A DNA stretch of 32,889 nucleotides from Propionibacteriaceae bacterium (GTDB lineage: Bacteria > Actinomycetota > Actinomycetes > Propionibacteriales > Propionibacteriaceae), in the NCBI GenBank assembly GCA_030537675.1, contig JAUNVL010000018.1, positions 1 to 32,889 of the forward strand, written 5' to 3'. The first letter of the stretch is position 1, and each line of letters opens with the position of its first letter. Position numbers and translations under genes: made by a program. The notes below the pieces were generated by a model that did no database searches, had not been told where the DNA came from, and saw only the letters and a list, made by a program, of their open reading frames with translations. Shown here in pieces: positions 7,961 through 17,002 of this stretch.

Positions 7961-8016
7961 CGCCGCTGGATCCGCTGCTGAGGCAGCGTCGTGATCGAGG
8001 GAGACGAGGTGAGACG

Positions 8017-9204
8017 ATGGCAGCCCCTGCCGACAATGTTGATCAGCCGCGGCCTGCGGATCTGTCATGGCAGGCGCTCAACACACGCGGCATCCGGGGA
8101 GACCGGGATCGCCGACCACACGCCCGTCGAGCCGTAATCCTGCTGATCGCCGTTGCGCTCCTCGTGGGTGCATGGCAACTGCCATCCCCCACCTGGGCCT
8201 GCGGATGGGCCGACAACGCCAGCACGTGCGTGGACACCGTCGCACTCCGACCGGTCGACCTCGCTTTTGATCCAAAGACGTCCGCCGTCGACGATATCGC
8301 CCTGTCGCCGGATGGCGCTCAAGTGCTCGTGGCGTTTCGCAGCAACGAACCAGGCACGTCAGGCAGACGCTCCGGTGCGCTGCTCGTCTTCGACGTCGAG
8401 TCCGGCACGCAGGTCAACACCATCGTTCAGGGCGAGGGAATCCTTCCCACCGGTCCGCACTACTCCACCGACGCCGGGATGATCGCGGTCTGGATCTCGA
8501 CGGTTGACCCCGCCGAGTTGCGAGTGGTCGCACCCTCAGAGGTGCATGTCTTCGACGCCCACAACGGGAGTCTCCTGTACGCGGTCGAGCCGGAAGCGTT
8601 TGCGTGCCCTCTTGGAGCAGACCTCAGCTTCTCGTTGGATGGCGAGGCCATCTCCTGCGGCGCCACCGCGTACGTCCGCGACGAGGGCGCATCGTCAGCC
8701 TCCCGTGTTGGTGAAAGTGCACGTTACGGAGACTTCAACGACCTGGACGTCGGTCGGCACTCGGTGTTCGGACGGGCTGCCTGGACACCATCGCCAGATG
8801 ATCCGGTCTGGCCACTGATGGTGGAATACAACGTGGACTCCAGGTTCGACGGGGCCATCAACTTCAGGCGGGAATCGTGGGACCGGAAAACCACGCTGAG
8901 CTACCCGCACAGGGCTGTGTGGGAGCCGACGCTGATGGGACTGAACGGTGAAGCGGATCGCCTGGTCCTGGCCCGCACCGCGGCCCATCCGTGGTGGTTC
9001 GCCGTACTTCCCCGGATGCTGAAGCCGCCTGGCGACATGGCGGTCATCGACGTGGACGAGGAGGCCTTTCTTGAAACCATCGACCTCGCCATGGCACCCG
9101 AAGCGGGGGCATGGTCAGCCGACGGCTCGACGTTTGCCCTCCTCGACAAAGACCTCCGACTGTCAGTCTTCGCGATGCCCAATGAGGGCCCCGACCAAGG
9201 GTGA
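8017..9204 (+). CDS. Membrane-anchored beta-propeller-like protein
   Basis: 395 residues. A single membrane anchor at about 37-58 follows a basic cytoplasmic stretch, placing the rest outside the cell. The outer part has repeated motifs typical of WD40/quinoprotein-like propellers: IALSPDGAQVLVAF, GALLVFDVESGTQV, EVHVFDAHNGSLLYAV, LSFSLDGEAISC and GAWSADGSTFALLDKD. It is probably a protein-interaction or sensing module; no enzyme motif is seen. The ATG at 8017 has GAGGTGA (8006-8012) upstream. It is 56 bases behind the second GTPase and likely in the same operon. An in-frame extension back to 7279 overlaps that gene and is not credible. Confidence 0.7.
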   Translation: MAAPADNVDQPRPADLSWQALNTRGIRGDRDRRPHARRAVILLIAVALLVGAWQLPSPTWACGWADNASTCVDTVALRPVDLAFDPKTSAVDDIALSPDGAQVLVAFRSNEPGTSGRRSGALLVFDVESGTQVNTIVQGEGILPTGPHYSTDAGMIAVWISTVDPAELRVVAPSEVHVFDAHNGSLLYAVEPEAFACPLGADLSFSLDGEAISCGATAYVRDEGASSASRVGESARYGDFNDLDVGRHSVFGRAAWTPSPDDPVWPLMVEYNVDSRFDGAINFRRESWDRKTTLSYPHRAVWEPTLMGLNGEADRLVLARTAAHPWWFAVLPRMLKPPGDMAVIDVDEEAFLETIDLAMAPEAGAWSADGSTFALLDKDLRLSVFAMPNEGPDQG

Positions 9205-9381
9205 GCCGGTCATCTCCATGACGTCATGCTCCAGAACGGCGTGGCGCGGGTCGCTGGCGTGTTCCTGACGTGGCTCCCCACCCGTGTGTCTCAGAACCGC
9301 CTGACGCACGGGCCACCCCGAGGGGTTTCGCGGATGACTGGCATACTGGCACGCGGTCAGAAACGTTTGAAAGGCATCCCC

Positions 9382-11061
<1,680 letters not shown>

Positions 11062-11076
11062 CGCTTTCCCACATCG

Positions 11077-11114
11077 ACGGCCCGGTCACCCCAGCGATGG
11101 GGCGGCCGGGCCGT
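11077..11114 (+). terminator. Hairpin terminator behind ettA
   Basis: ACGGCCCGG (11077-11085) pairs with CCGGGCCGT (11106-11114), and an inner CCCC-agcgat-GGGG stem lies in the loop. It starts 15 bases after the ettA stop. There is no T-tract. Confidence 0.6.
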
Positions 11115-11125
11115 TGCCGTGCCTC

Positions 11126-11204
11126 GTGACGGATAAGTGCTGTCAGATTCGACATCCGCCCCGAAAGGCCCCGATTTTGGGATCTGGGATGACTTCTACG
11201 TCAC
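11126..11204. repeat. 79-bp element, copy 1 (GTGACGGATAAGT ends)
   Basis: It begins GTGACGGATAAGTGCTG (11126-11142) and ends ACTTCTACGTCAC (11192-11204), which matches the inverse of the start at 11 of 13 positions. It has exactly the length of copy 2 (12118-12196) and aligns with it without gaps at both ends and at an internal CGATTyTGGGATsT block. Its right end contains the stop codon of the AbiEi/DUF559 gene. It could be a duplicated binding site, a REP-like or MITE-like repeat, or a transcript-end hairpin. Confidence 0.6.
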
Positions 11205-12052
11205 GATGAGCGACGCCTCGTCGTCAGGTGTTGGCGGAGTTGCGGCACCAGTTCTTCCATCGAGTCGGCCGTGAAGCGCAGCACGGTCCAACCCTTGAGG
11301 TGCAGGGCCACGTCACGACGCCGGTCAGCCACGAAGCTCGTTCGGGCCTGGTGGAACTCCCACCCGTCGAGTTCCACCACCACCTTCTCCGCCGGGAAGG
11401 CAATGTCCGCGTAGACCCATCCCCAGGGGACCCGGATCTGGAGGTTCGTCCGCCAGCCCCTGATCCCAGCAGTTCGAAGCATGGTGTGTGCCCTGCGTTC
11501 CAGCGCGGACCACGGTTCGTCCCGGGATTCATGGATCAGTTGTGCAATCTGCGGGTTGTCGGCGCGGCCGGGCATGAGTCTGAGTGCCCATAGCATCGCT
11601 GCGACGCTGGTCGCGCGTCGGCGCAGTGCTTCGTCGATGGCATCGGCGCCCAGGATCCGGACCAGATCGACGGTGCTTGCAGCTGGATGCTGGATCCTCA
11701 ACGACCCCACATCCATGACCAGATCCGCATCAAGGGGCGTCTGGGACAGCTGGGCGCCGGCTACCTTCCTCCGAGGGCATCGGTGGGTCAGGGCGTGGAC
11801 GGCGTCGAACCGGATGTCGGGCCACCACGTCAGCCGGGCGGCGGTCCCGGACGCGAACACCGCGTGGGGATCCCAGTCCGCCACGGACAGGACGAGGGAC
11901 TCGAAGGTGTTCTCCGGCGCGTACGTACCGGGCATCAGCGGTACGAGGGTGCCCTTCTTGACCGCAGCATCGATGCGGCCGATGAGGGTGGGGTGCCGGC
12001 GGCGGCTGAGCACACCGTGCTGGTGGAATTCCGTCGCGAGAATCTGGTGCAT
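11201..12052 (-). CDS. AbiEi-type regulator domain fused to DUF559/Vsr-like nuclease domain
   Basis: 283 residues. The N-terminal 40 residues (LATEFHQHGVLSRRRHPTLIGRIDAAVKKG) form the winged-helix start of AbiEi antitoxin-like proteins, followed by the AbiEi middle domain (SVADWDPHAVFASGTAARLTWW region). The C-terminal 100 residues are a DUF559 fold of the very-short-patch-repair endonuclease group: ADIAFPAEKVVVELDG with D and E in the catalytic positions, FVADRRRD, GWTVLRFT. AbiEi regulates AbiE type IV toxin-antitoxin systems by binding inverted repeats at its promoter. No AbiEii nucleotidyltransferase toxin is adjacent, so this is an orphan; its role is unknown. The ATG at 12052 has no clear ribosome binding site. 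Flanked on both sides by the GTGACGGATAAGT elements. Confidence 0.78.
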   Translation of the reverse strand: MHQILATEFHQHGVLSRRRHPTLIGRIDAAVKKGTLVPLMPGTYAPENTFESLVLSVADWDPHAVFASGTAARLTWWPDIRFDAVHALTHRCPRRKVAGAQLSQTPLDADLVMDVGSLRIQHPAASTVDLVRILGADAIDEALRRRATSVAAMLWALRLMPGRADNPQIAQLIHESRDEPWSALERRAHTMLRTAGIRGWRTNLQIRVPWGWVYADIAFPAEKVVVELDGWEFHQARTSFVADRRRDVALHLKGWTVLRFTADSMEELVPQLRQHLTTRRRSS

Positions 12053-12117
12053 GTTCTGGACTGTGGGCGCACAGCGGGCAAGGGCACAGTATTCGGCAGA
12101 GTCTGTGGACAACCATC

Positions 12118-12196
12118 GTGACGGATAAGTGCTGCTGGAACGGTCACAGCGGTGGTGGGCGAGCGATTCTGGGATGTGACAGTACTTATCCGTCAC
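12118..12196. repeat. 79-bp element, copy 2 (perfect 13-bp terminal inverted repeats)
   Basis: GTGACGGATAAGT (12118-12130) and its exact inverse ACTTATCCGTCAC (12184-12196) bound 53 bases. A second nested pair, GTCACA (12143-12148) and TGTGAC (12175-12180), sits inside. It lies 65 bases upstream of the AbiEi/DUF559 start and about 45 bases behind the end of the D-LDH gene. It may act as an operator for the AbiEi-like gene, as a terminator hairpin for the D-LDH transcript, or be a dispersed repeat. Confidence 0.65.
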
Positions 12197-12219
12197 ACCG
12201 GACTTATCCGTCACACCGG
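12184..12219 (+). repeat. Perfect 18-bp tandem duplication ACTTATCCGTCACACCGG
   Basis: ACTTATCCGTCACACCGG occurs twice head to tail (12184-12201 and 12202-12219). The first copy contains the right arm of the 79-bp element. A third, partial trace (GCGTCACCC) follows at 12220-12228. Confidence 0.9.
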
Positions 12220-12240
12220 GCGTCACCCAAGTTCTATGCC

Positions 12241-15099
12241 TCAGTGGGTGGCGAGCAGTTCCGCGAGCGACATCGAATCCCGGTCCGCGAGCGACGTGAG
12301 CTGGGTCTGGCAGGAGAACCCGTCGGCCAGGACAATGGCGTCCGCACCCGCCTCTTGGATGGCAGGCAGCAGGTCGTGTTCGAAGACGGCCACCGATACC
12401 TCGTGGTGGCCGATCTCGACGCCGAAGTTGCCGGCCAGACCACAGCAGCCGCCGACGCGCACGACGTCGGCACCCGTGGCTGCCAGCAGCGCAGCGTCCA
12501 CCTGCCAACCGATGACGGAGGCGTGGTGGCAGTGGGGCTGCGCGACGATCGTGTGACCGCTGAGGTCGGGGGCCACGAAGTCGGCGTCCCGCGACAGGAA
12601 CTCCGCCAGGGTCAGCACAGTGCCGTTGAGCGCCGCGACGTTGGGGTCCTCCGGCAGCAGCTCGGGGGCATCGCTGCGCCAGACGGCCGTGCACGACGGC
12701 TCGAGCCCGACGATGGGGATCCCCGCAGCCACCACCGGCGCCAGTTCAGCGGCGGCCTTGCGCAGTTGGCGCTTGGCGCCATCGAGCTGTCCCGTCGAGA
12801 TCCACGTCAGGCCGCAACAGGCCGTGCGCTCCAGCACCTGGGGTTCCCAGCCCAGCCTCACGAGCACCTGAACGGTGGCGGCGAAGGTGGTGGATTCGAA
12901 GCAGTCAGAGAACGAGTCCACCCAGATCAACACCGGGCCCTTGGACGGGGCGGAGGCAGCCGCGCTCACCATGTCGGGGATCGGGGCTACGGACCCACTG
13001 GCGGCGAGTTCCTTCGTGGCCGCCTCCGTGAGTGCACCCAGCTGGCCCCGGGCATTGGTCCGGGCGAAACGGGGGATGTCGCGCCTGGCGTCGACGCCAG
13101 CGCCCCAGCGCAGCAGCCGACCCAGGCCGGGCGCCTGCCCCACCACGTTGACGAGTGACCCCATCCCGGGAATGGTCGTGATCATCCGGCCCCAGCGGGG
13201 GAGCCATCCGAGCGCGTAGTGGTTGCGGGGACGCAGCCGGCCCTTCCAGGTCTCGTGGGTGACGCGCGCCTTGTAAGCGGCCATGTCGATGCCGGTGGGG
13301 CAGTCGCGGGCACAGCCCTTGCAGGACAGGCAGAGGTCGAGGGCCTCGTGCACCTCAGGGCTGCGCCATCCGCCGATGAGGGTGCCGTTGACCATTTCCT
13401 GCAGCACGCGGGAGCGGCCGCGGGTGGAGTCCTTCTCATTGCGCGTCGCCTGGAAGCTGGGGCACATCACGCCACCTGAGGGAGCATTGTCGGCAATGCA
13501 CTTGCCCACCCCGCTGCACTTGTGGACTTCCTTCACGAAGTGGGGATGCGTCAGGTTCAGCGGCGACGACGTCATCGCCACCACCCGGACGTCCGCGTCC
13601 ACGGGTGCCGGATCGACGAGCACGCCGGGATTCAGCAGGTTCTGGGGGTCGAAGACGTTTTTGACGGCGCCGAAGAGGTCCAGCGCCTCGGGGGTGTACA
13701 TGTACTGCAGGAGTTCGGAGCGCGCCCGGCCGTCGCCGTGCTCGCCGGACATGGAGCCGCCGTGGCGCGCCACGAGTTGGGCAGCCTCCACGACGAACGC
13801 GCGGTACTTCGCGGCGCCGCCCTCGCTGGTCAGTGGGAAGTCGATGCGGGCATGGACGCAGCCGTCGCCGAAGTGTCCGTAGGGGAGCGCGTGCAGGCCG
13901 TGCTCCTCGAGCAGTGCGTCGAAGTCGCGGAGGTAGTCACCCAGATGTGCCGGGGGCACGGCCGCATCCTCCCAGCCGGGGTAGGCCGGATCAGCCAGGC
14001 TCACGCCGGCGAGGCCCGCGCCGTCGGCGCGCACCTGCCACAGCGCGGCGGCGTGCGCAGCATCTTCGACCACCCAGCCCTCGACGGTGTCGGCTGCGGC
14101 GAGCAGCGCATCGGCGCGACCCCTGACCTCGGCCGGGTCGTCGCCGACGAGTTCGATGAACATCCAGCCATCGCCCGCCGGGAGCTTCCCGACGGCGTCG
14201 GCCCCACGCTTGGCGATGACCACGTCGACGATCCGACGGTCAAGTCCCTCGCAGGCCGTGGGCCTGAACGGCAGCAGCCGGGAGATGTCGTCGCCCGCAT
14301 CGGCCATGGTGGTGTAGCCGAGCGCCACCATCACGCGTTCCGGGGCATCGTGGACGAGTTGGACCGTCGCGGACAGGATGATGCCGAGCGTGCCCTCGGT
14401 GCCGGCGAAGAACTTCGGCAGGTCGAAGCCCTTCTCCGGGAGCAGGTGCTCCAGGGAGTACCCCGAGACCTGGCGGCCAAAGCGGCCGAACTGTGTGCGG
14501 ATGATGCCCAGGTTGCCGGCGACGAGGTCACGGAGCGCTGGCATGTCGTCGGCGCCCAGATGGAGAATCTCCCCCGTGCCGGTGATCACCTCGAGCGCCA
14601 CCACGTTGTCCGACATCCGCCCATAGCCGAGCGCACGGGGGCCGCAGGCGTTGTTGCCGATCATGCCGCCGACGGTGCAGCGGTTGGAGGTGGAAGGGTC
14701 CGGGCCGAGCCGCAGTCCATGCGGTCTCGCCGCCTGCTGCAATGACTCCTGCACCACACCGGGATCCACGACGGCCGTTCGCGTCACCGGATCGACGGAG
14801 TGGATCGCGGTGAGATGACGCGAGACGTCGATGACGAGGCCCGGTCCCACGGCGTTGCCGGCGCAGGAAGTGCCTGCACCACGAGCCGTGATGGGCATCC
14901 CGACGGCCAGCGCGGCACGCACCAGGGCGACGAGTTCCTCCCGTGTCCGGGGGTGCGCCACGACAGCCGGTGGGATGCGGTAGATCGAGGCGTCGCTGGA
15001 GTACATCGCCCGTACGAGGTTGGAATCGTCGAGGACGTCCGCGGTTGATCCCAGCTCGACGCGAAGTTGGTGCAGGAGGTCAGTGGGCGCAGCGGACAT
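12241..15099 (-). CDS. FAD- and Fe-S-containing D-lactate (D-2-hydroxyacid) dehydrogenase
   Basis: 952 residues; a fusion of a GlcD/Dld-type flavoprotein and a GlpC/LutA-type Fe-S/CCG protein. Residues 40-180 are the FAD-binding PCMH domain (GAGTSCAGNAVG at 74-85, GGMIGNNACGPRALGYG near 143), about 210-500 the FAD-oxidase C domain, about 524-605 a ferredoxin-like part (CSGVGKCIADN...CPS, then CLSCKGCARDCPTG), and two CCG motifs follow (CCGLTW near 758, GGCCGLAG near 880). Such enzymes oxidise D-lactate or glycolate-like acids to the keto acid and pass electrons to the membrane quinone pool. The substrate is inferred from family and context. The start at 15099 is four bases behind the marR stop, so the two form an operon. 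A reading extended to 15240 overlaps marR and was rejected. Confidence 0.85.
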   Translation of the reverse strand: MSAAPTDLLHQLRVELGSTADVLDDSNLVRAMYSSDASIYRIPPAVVAHPRTREELVALVRAALAVGMPITARGAGTSCAGNAVGPGLVIDVSRHLTAIHSVDPVTRTAVVDPGVVQESLQQAARPHGLRLGPDPSTSNRCTVGGMIGNNACGPRALGYGRMSDNVVALEVITGTGEILHLGADDMPALRDLVAGNLGIIRTQFGRFGRQVSGYSLEHLLPEKGFDLPKFFAGTEGTLGIILSATVQLVHDAPERVMVALGYTTMADAGDDISRLLPFRPTACEGLDRRIVDVVIAKRGADAVGKLPAGDGWMFIELVGDDPAEVRGRADALLAAADTVEGWVVEDAAHAAALWQVRADGAGLAGVSLADPAYPGWEDAAVPPAHLGDYLRDFDALLEEHGLHALPYGHFGDGCVHARIDFPLTSEGGAAKYRAFVVEAAQLVARHGGSMSGEHGDGRARSELLQYMYTPEALDLFGAVKNVFDPQNLLNPGVLVDPAPVDADVRVVAMTSSPLNLTHPHFVKEVHKCSGVGKCIADNAPSGGVMCPSFQATRNEKDSTRGRSRVLQEMVNGTLIGGWRSPEVHEALDLCLSCKGCARDCPTGIDMAAYKARVTHETWKGRLRPRNHYALGWLPRWGRMITTIPGMGSLVNVVGQAPGLGRLLRWGAGVDARRDIPRFARTNARGQLGALTEAATKELAASGSVAPIPDMVSAAASAPSKGPVLIWVDSFSDCFESTTFAATVQVLVRLGWEPQVLERTACCGLTWISTGQLDGAKRQLRKAAAELAPVVAAGIPIVGLEPSCTAVWRSDAPELLPEDPNVAALNGTVLTLAEFLSRDADFVAPDLSGHTIVAQPHCHHASVIGWQVDAALLAATGADVVRVGGCCGLAGNFGVEIGHHEVSVAVFEHDLLPAIQEAGADAIVLADGFSCQTQLTSLADRDSMSLAELLATH

Positions 15100-15103
15100 G
15101 GGG

Positions 15104-15559
15104 CTAGTCTGCCACCGCCACCACACTCGCCATCGCCCGGCCGAGCGCCGTGAAGTCCTCGGGGTCGATCGCGTCGACAAAGATGTGTCGCACCGCCGCC
15201 ACATGGTGGGGCGCAACCTGCTCCAGCAGTTCGTAACCACCCTCGGTGAGGGTCGCCCACACGCCGCGGCCGTCGGCGCTGCACGTCTCGCGTGTGACCA
15301 GCCCCTGCTTCTCCATCCGCGAGATGGTGTGGGTCAGGCGGGAGCGTGAGTGGCGCGCTGCGCCAGCGAGTTCACTCATCCGCATACGCCGCCCGGGAGA
15401 CTCCGAGAGAGTGACAAAGATCTCGTATTCGGCGAGGTCCAGGCCGAACTCGCGCAACCCCGCGTCGAGGTGGGAGTGGATGCGCTCGGTGGCACGCAGC
15501 CAGTCGCGCCAGATGCCCTGCTCCGTCTGGTTCAGCCATGGTGTCTCGTCTTCTCCCAT
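15104..15559 (-). CDS. MarR-family transcriptional regulator
   Basis: 151 residues. The winged helix-turn-helix spans about residues 45-110: LAEYEIFVTLSES, MRMSELAGAARHSRSRLTHTISRMEKQGLV (recognition helix), and the wing TRETCSADGRGVWATLTEGG. MarR proteins usually repress their own operon and are released by a small aromatic or acidic ligand. It is the first gene of the marR-D-LDH operon, so it probably controls lactate oxidation, and it may also act on the divergent TRAP operon. The ATG at 15559 lies seven bases after a TAGGAT -10, suggesting a leaderless mRNA. Confidence 0.88.
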   Translation of the reverse strand: MGEDETPWLNQTEQGIWRDWLRATERIHSHLDAGLREFGLDLAEYEIFVTLSESPGRRMRMSELAGAARHSRSRLTHTISRMEKQGLVTRETCSADGRGVWATLTEGGYELLEQVAPHHVAAVRHIFVDAIDPEDFTALGRAMASVVAVAD

Positions 15560-15565
15560 GGGGTC

Positions 15566-15592
15566 ATCCTAGACCTTTGGTTGAATGATCAA
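15566..15592 (-). promoter_or_regulatory. marR promoter (leaderless) with MarR-type operator
   Basis: Read on the minus strand: -10 TAGGAT (15571-15566) ends six bases before the ATG, so the mRNA would start at or next to the start codon. The inverted repeat TTGA-atga-TCAA (15581-15592) lies where the -35/spacer should be and has the half-site spacing typical of MarR operators. A repressor there would block the promoter, consistent with autoregulation. Confidence 0.5.
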
Positions 15593-15599
15593 ATACCGG

Positions 15600-15939
15600 G
15601 ATGGGCTGGGCCCGATCGGCGGACCGGTGCTGACCAGGAGCGCAATCGGTCGAACCGCCGGAGACCAACGCCCCACCGGAGCATGATCCCTCGGCAACTG
15701 TTGGCAATTACTGCGCGTCAACGGCCCACATCTGGCCTAATCAGCGTTAGGGTCAGGACACACTAGACGACCAGTCAACGTCGACTGTCTGACCTCGGTT
15801 TCACAGGGGCGACCGGGTCAGGTACCCCCTACCTACTATCCGCTTTCACCCAGCAGCACAGCTGGGGACGTGGCGCCCAGGCAACCACCCGACGCACTGC
15901 GCAACGTCAGTGCTCTTCGACAAAGATTGGAAATGGTTC
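15600..15939. promoter_or_regulatory. Divergent control region between marR and TRAP operon
   Basis: 340 bases without a credible gene. It holds an inverted repeat CAGTC-aacgtc-GACTG (15772-15787), a short palindrome CAACTGTTG (15695-15703), and a -10 candidate TACTAT (15834-15839) for the TRAP operon without a clear -35. The implied leader of dctP would be about 95 bases. No tRNA, riboswitch or repeat family was recognised. Confidence 0.4.
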
Positions 15940-16962
15940 ATGAGGATCAGCAAGAAGACGATGGCCATCGCGGGATTCGCAGCGGCGGCGCTGATGCTGT
16001 CTGCCTGCGGCGGCGGAGACTCGGGCAGCGGTGATGGCAGCCCCTCCACGGGGAAGAAGATGCGACTGGCGCTCAACCAGACGGAGGAACACCCCTCCTA
16101 CGTTGCGCTGGACCACTTCAACGACTACCTCAAGGAGAACACCGAGGGTTGGGAGATCGATGTGTTCCCGAACGAGACCCTCGGCGCCCAGGCAGAAGCG
16201 CTCCAGCTCGTCTCCGACGGCAGCGTCGACATGGCGATCGTCTCCGGCCCGCAGCTCGAGAACCTGAACGCCGATTTCACCGTGTTCAACCTCCCCAAGG
16301 TGTTCGACGGCGTCGAGCACCAGATGAGCGTCATCAACAACCCCGAAATCACTTCAGAGCTGTACGCCTCCCTCGAGGACAGCAACAAGATCACCGTCCT
16401 CGGTGGCTTCACCCAGGGCGCACGGAGCGTCTACACATCCTTCGGCCCCATCACCACCCCGGCCGACCTCAACGGCAAGAAGCTCCGTGTCCAGGAGTCC
16501 AAACTGAACATCTCCATGGCTGAGGCGCTGGGTGCTGCCGCAACACCGATGGCCTACGGCGAGTTGTACACGGGTCTCCAGTCGGGCGTCGTGGATGCCG
16601 CCGAGAACAACGAAGTGTCCTACTTCACCCAGAAGCACTTCGAGGTGGCGCCCTACTGGTCCTCCACGAAGCACCTGGTGGGCCTGGACTACCTGATCAT
16701 CAACAGCAAGGTCCTCAGCGGCATGTCGGAGCAGGATCGCGCTGCCTTCGACAAGGGCTGGACCGCCGCCTACGAGGAGCACACCACGCTCTGGGCAGAA
16801 GCGACCCAGGAAGCCATCGACGGTGCCAAGGCGGGAGGGGCAAAGTTCAGCGAGGTTGACGATGCCGCCTTCACCGAAGCGTTGACTGCTCTGGCCGCGG
16901 AGTACATCACGAACGACACCCAGCAGGGCCTCTACGACGCCGCTCGCGCAGCCGCGAAGTGA
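15940..16962 (+). CDS. dctP: TRAP transporter substrate-binding lipoprotein (DctP family)
   Basis: 340 residues. The N-terminus MRISKKTMAIAGFAAAALMLSACGG is a lipoprotein signal with lipobox LSAC, so the mature protein is anchored by a lipid on its cysteine at the outer face of the membrane. The DctP core shows GKKLRVQESKLN (the Arg that grips the carboxylate of the ligand), ALGAAATPMAYGELYTGLQSG and VVDAAENN. It captures an organic acid and delivers it to the DctQ/M permease. The ligand cannot be read from sequence; proximity to D-LDH suggests lactate or a related acid. The ATG at 15940 was chosen because the signal peptide starts there; a start at 15910 would put a charged stretch in front. 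The ribosome site is weak (GGAAATGG). Confidence 0.9.
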   Translation: MRISKKTMAIAGFAAAALMLSACGGGDSGSGDGSPSTGKKMRLALNQTEEHPSYVALDHFNDYLKENTEGWEIDVFPNETLGAQAEALQLVSDGSVDMAIVSGPQLENLNADFTVFNLPKVFDGVEHQMSVINNPEITSELYASLEDSNKITVLGGFTQGARSVYTSFGPITTPADLNGKKLRVQESKLNISMAEALGAAATPMAYGELYTGLQSGVVDAAENNEVSYFTQKHFEVAPYWSSTKHLVGLDYLIINSKVLSGMSEQDRAAFDKGWTAAYEEHTTLWAEATQEAIDGAKAGGAKFSEVDDAAFTEALTALAAEYITNDTQQGLYDAARAAAK

Positions 16963-17002
16963 GCCCACGGGCCATGCCGGACAACAGGAAGGGAGGAACG
17001 CG

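Noticed and set aside
7279-8016. N-terminal extension of the propeller-like protein by 246 residues
   Set aside because: The extension lies wholly inside the GTPase 2 gene in another frame, is arginine/alanine-rich, and a good ribosome site precedes the ATG at 8017.
12184-12228. Possible CRISPR-like repeat (18-bp tandem units)
   Set aside because: There are no spacers, only two full units, and no cas genes nearby. It is a tandem duplication.
12053-12694. N-terminal extension of the AbiEi/DUF559 protein through the 79-bp element into the D-LDH gene
   Set aside because: It would read through the repeat element and the opposite frame of another real gene; homologous domains start at the methionine at 12052.
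12118-13158. Plus-strand open frame starting in the repeat and running antisense into D-LDH
   Set aside because: No domain, and nearly all of it is the complement of the dehydrogenase coding sequence.
15100-15240. Longer start for the D-LDH gene
   Set aside because: It would overlap marR in another frame; the FAD domain begins normally from the start at 15099.
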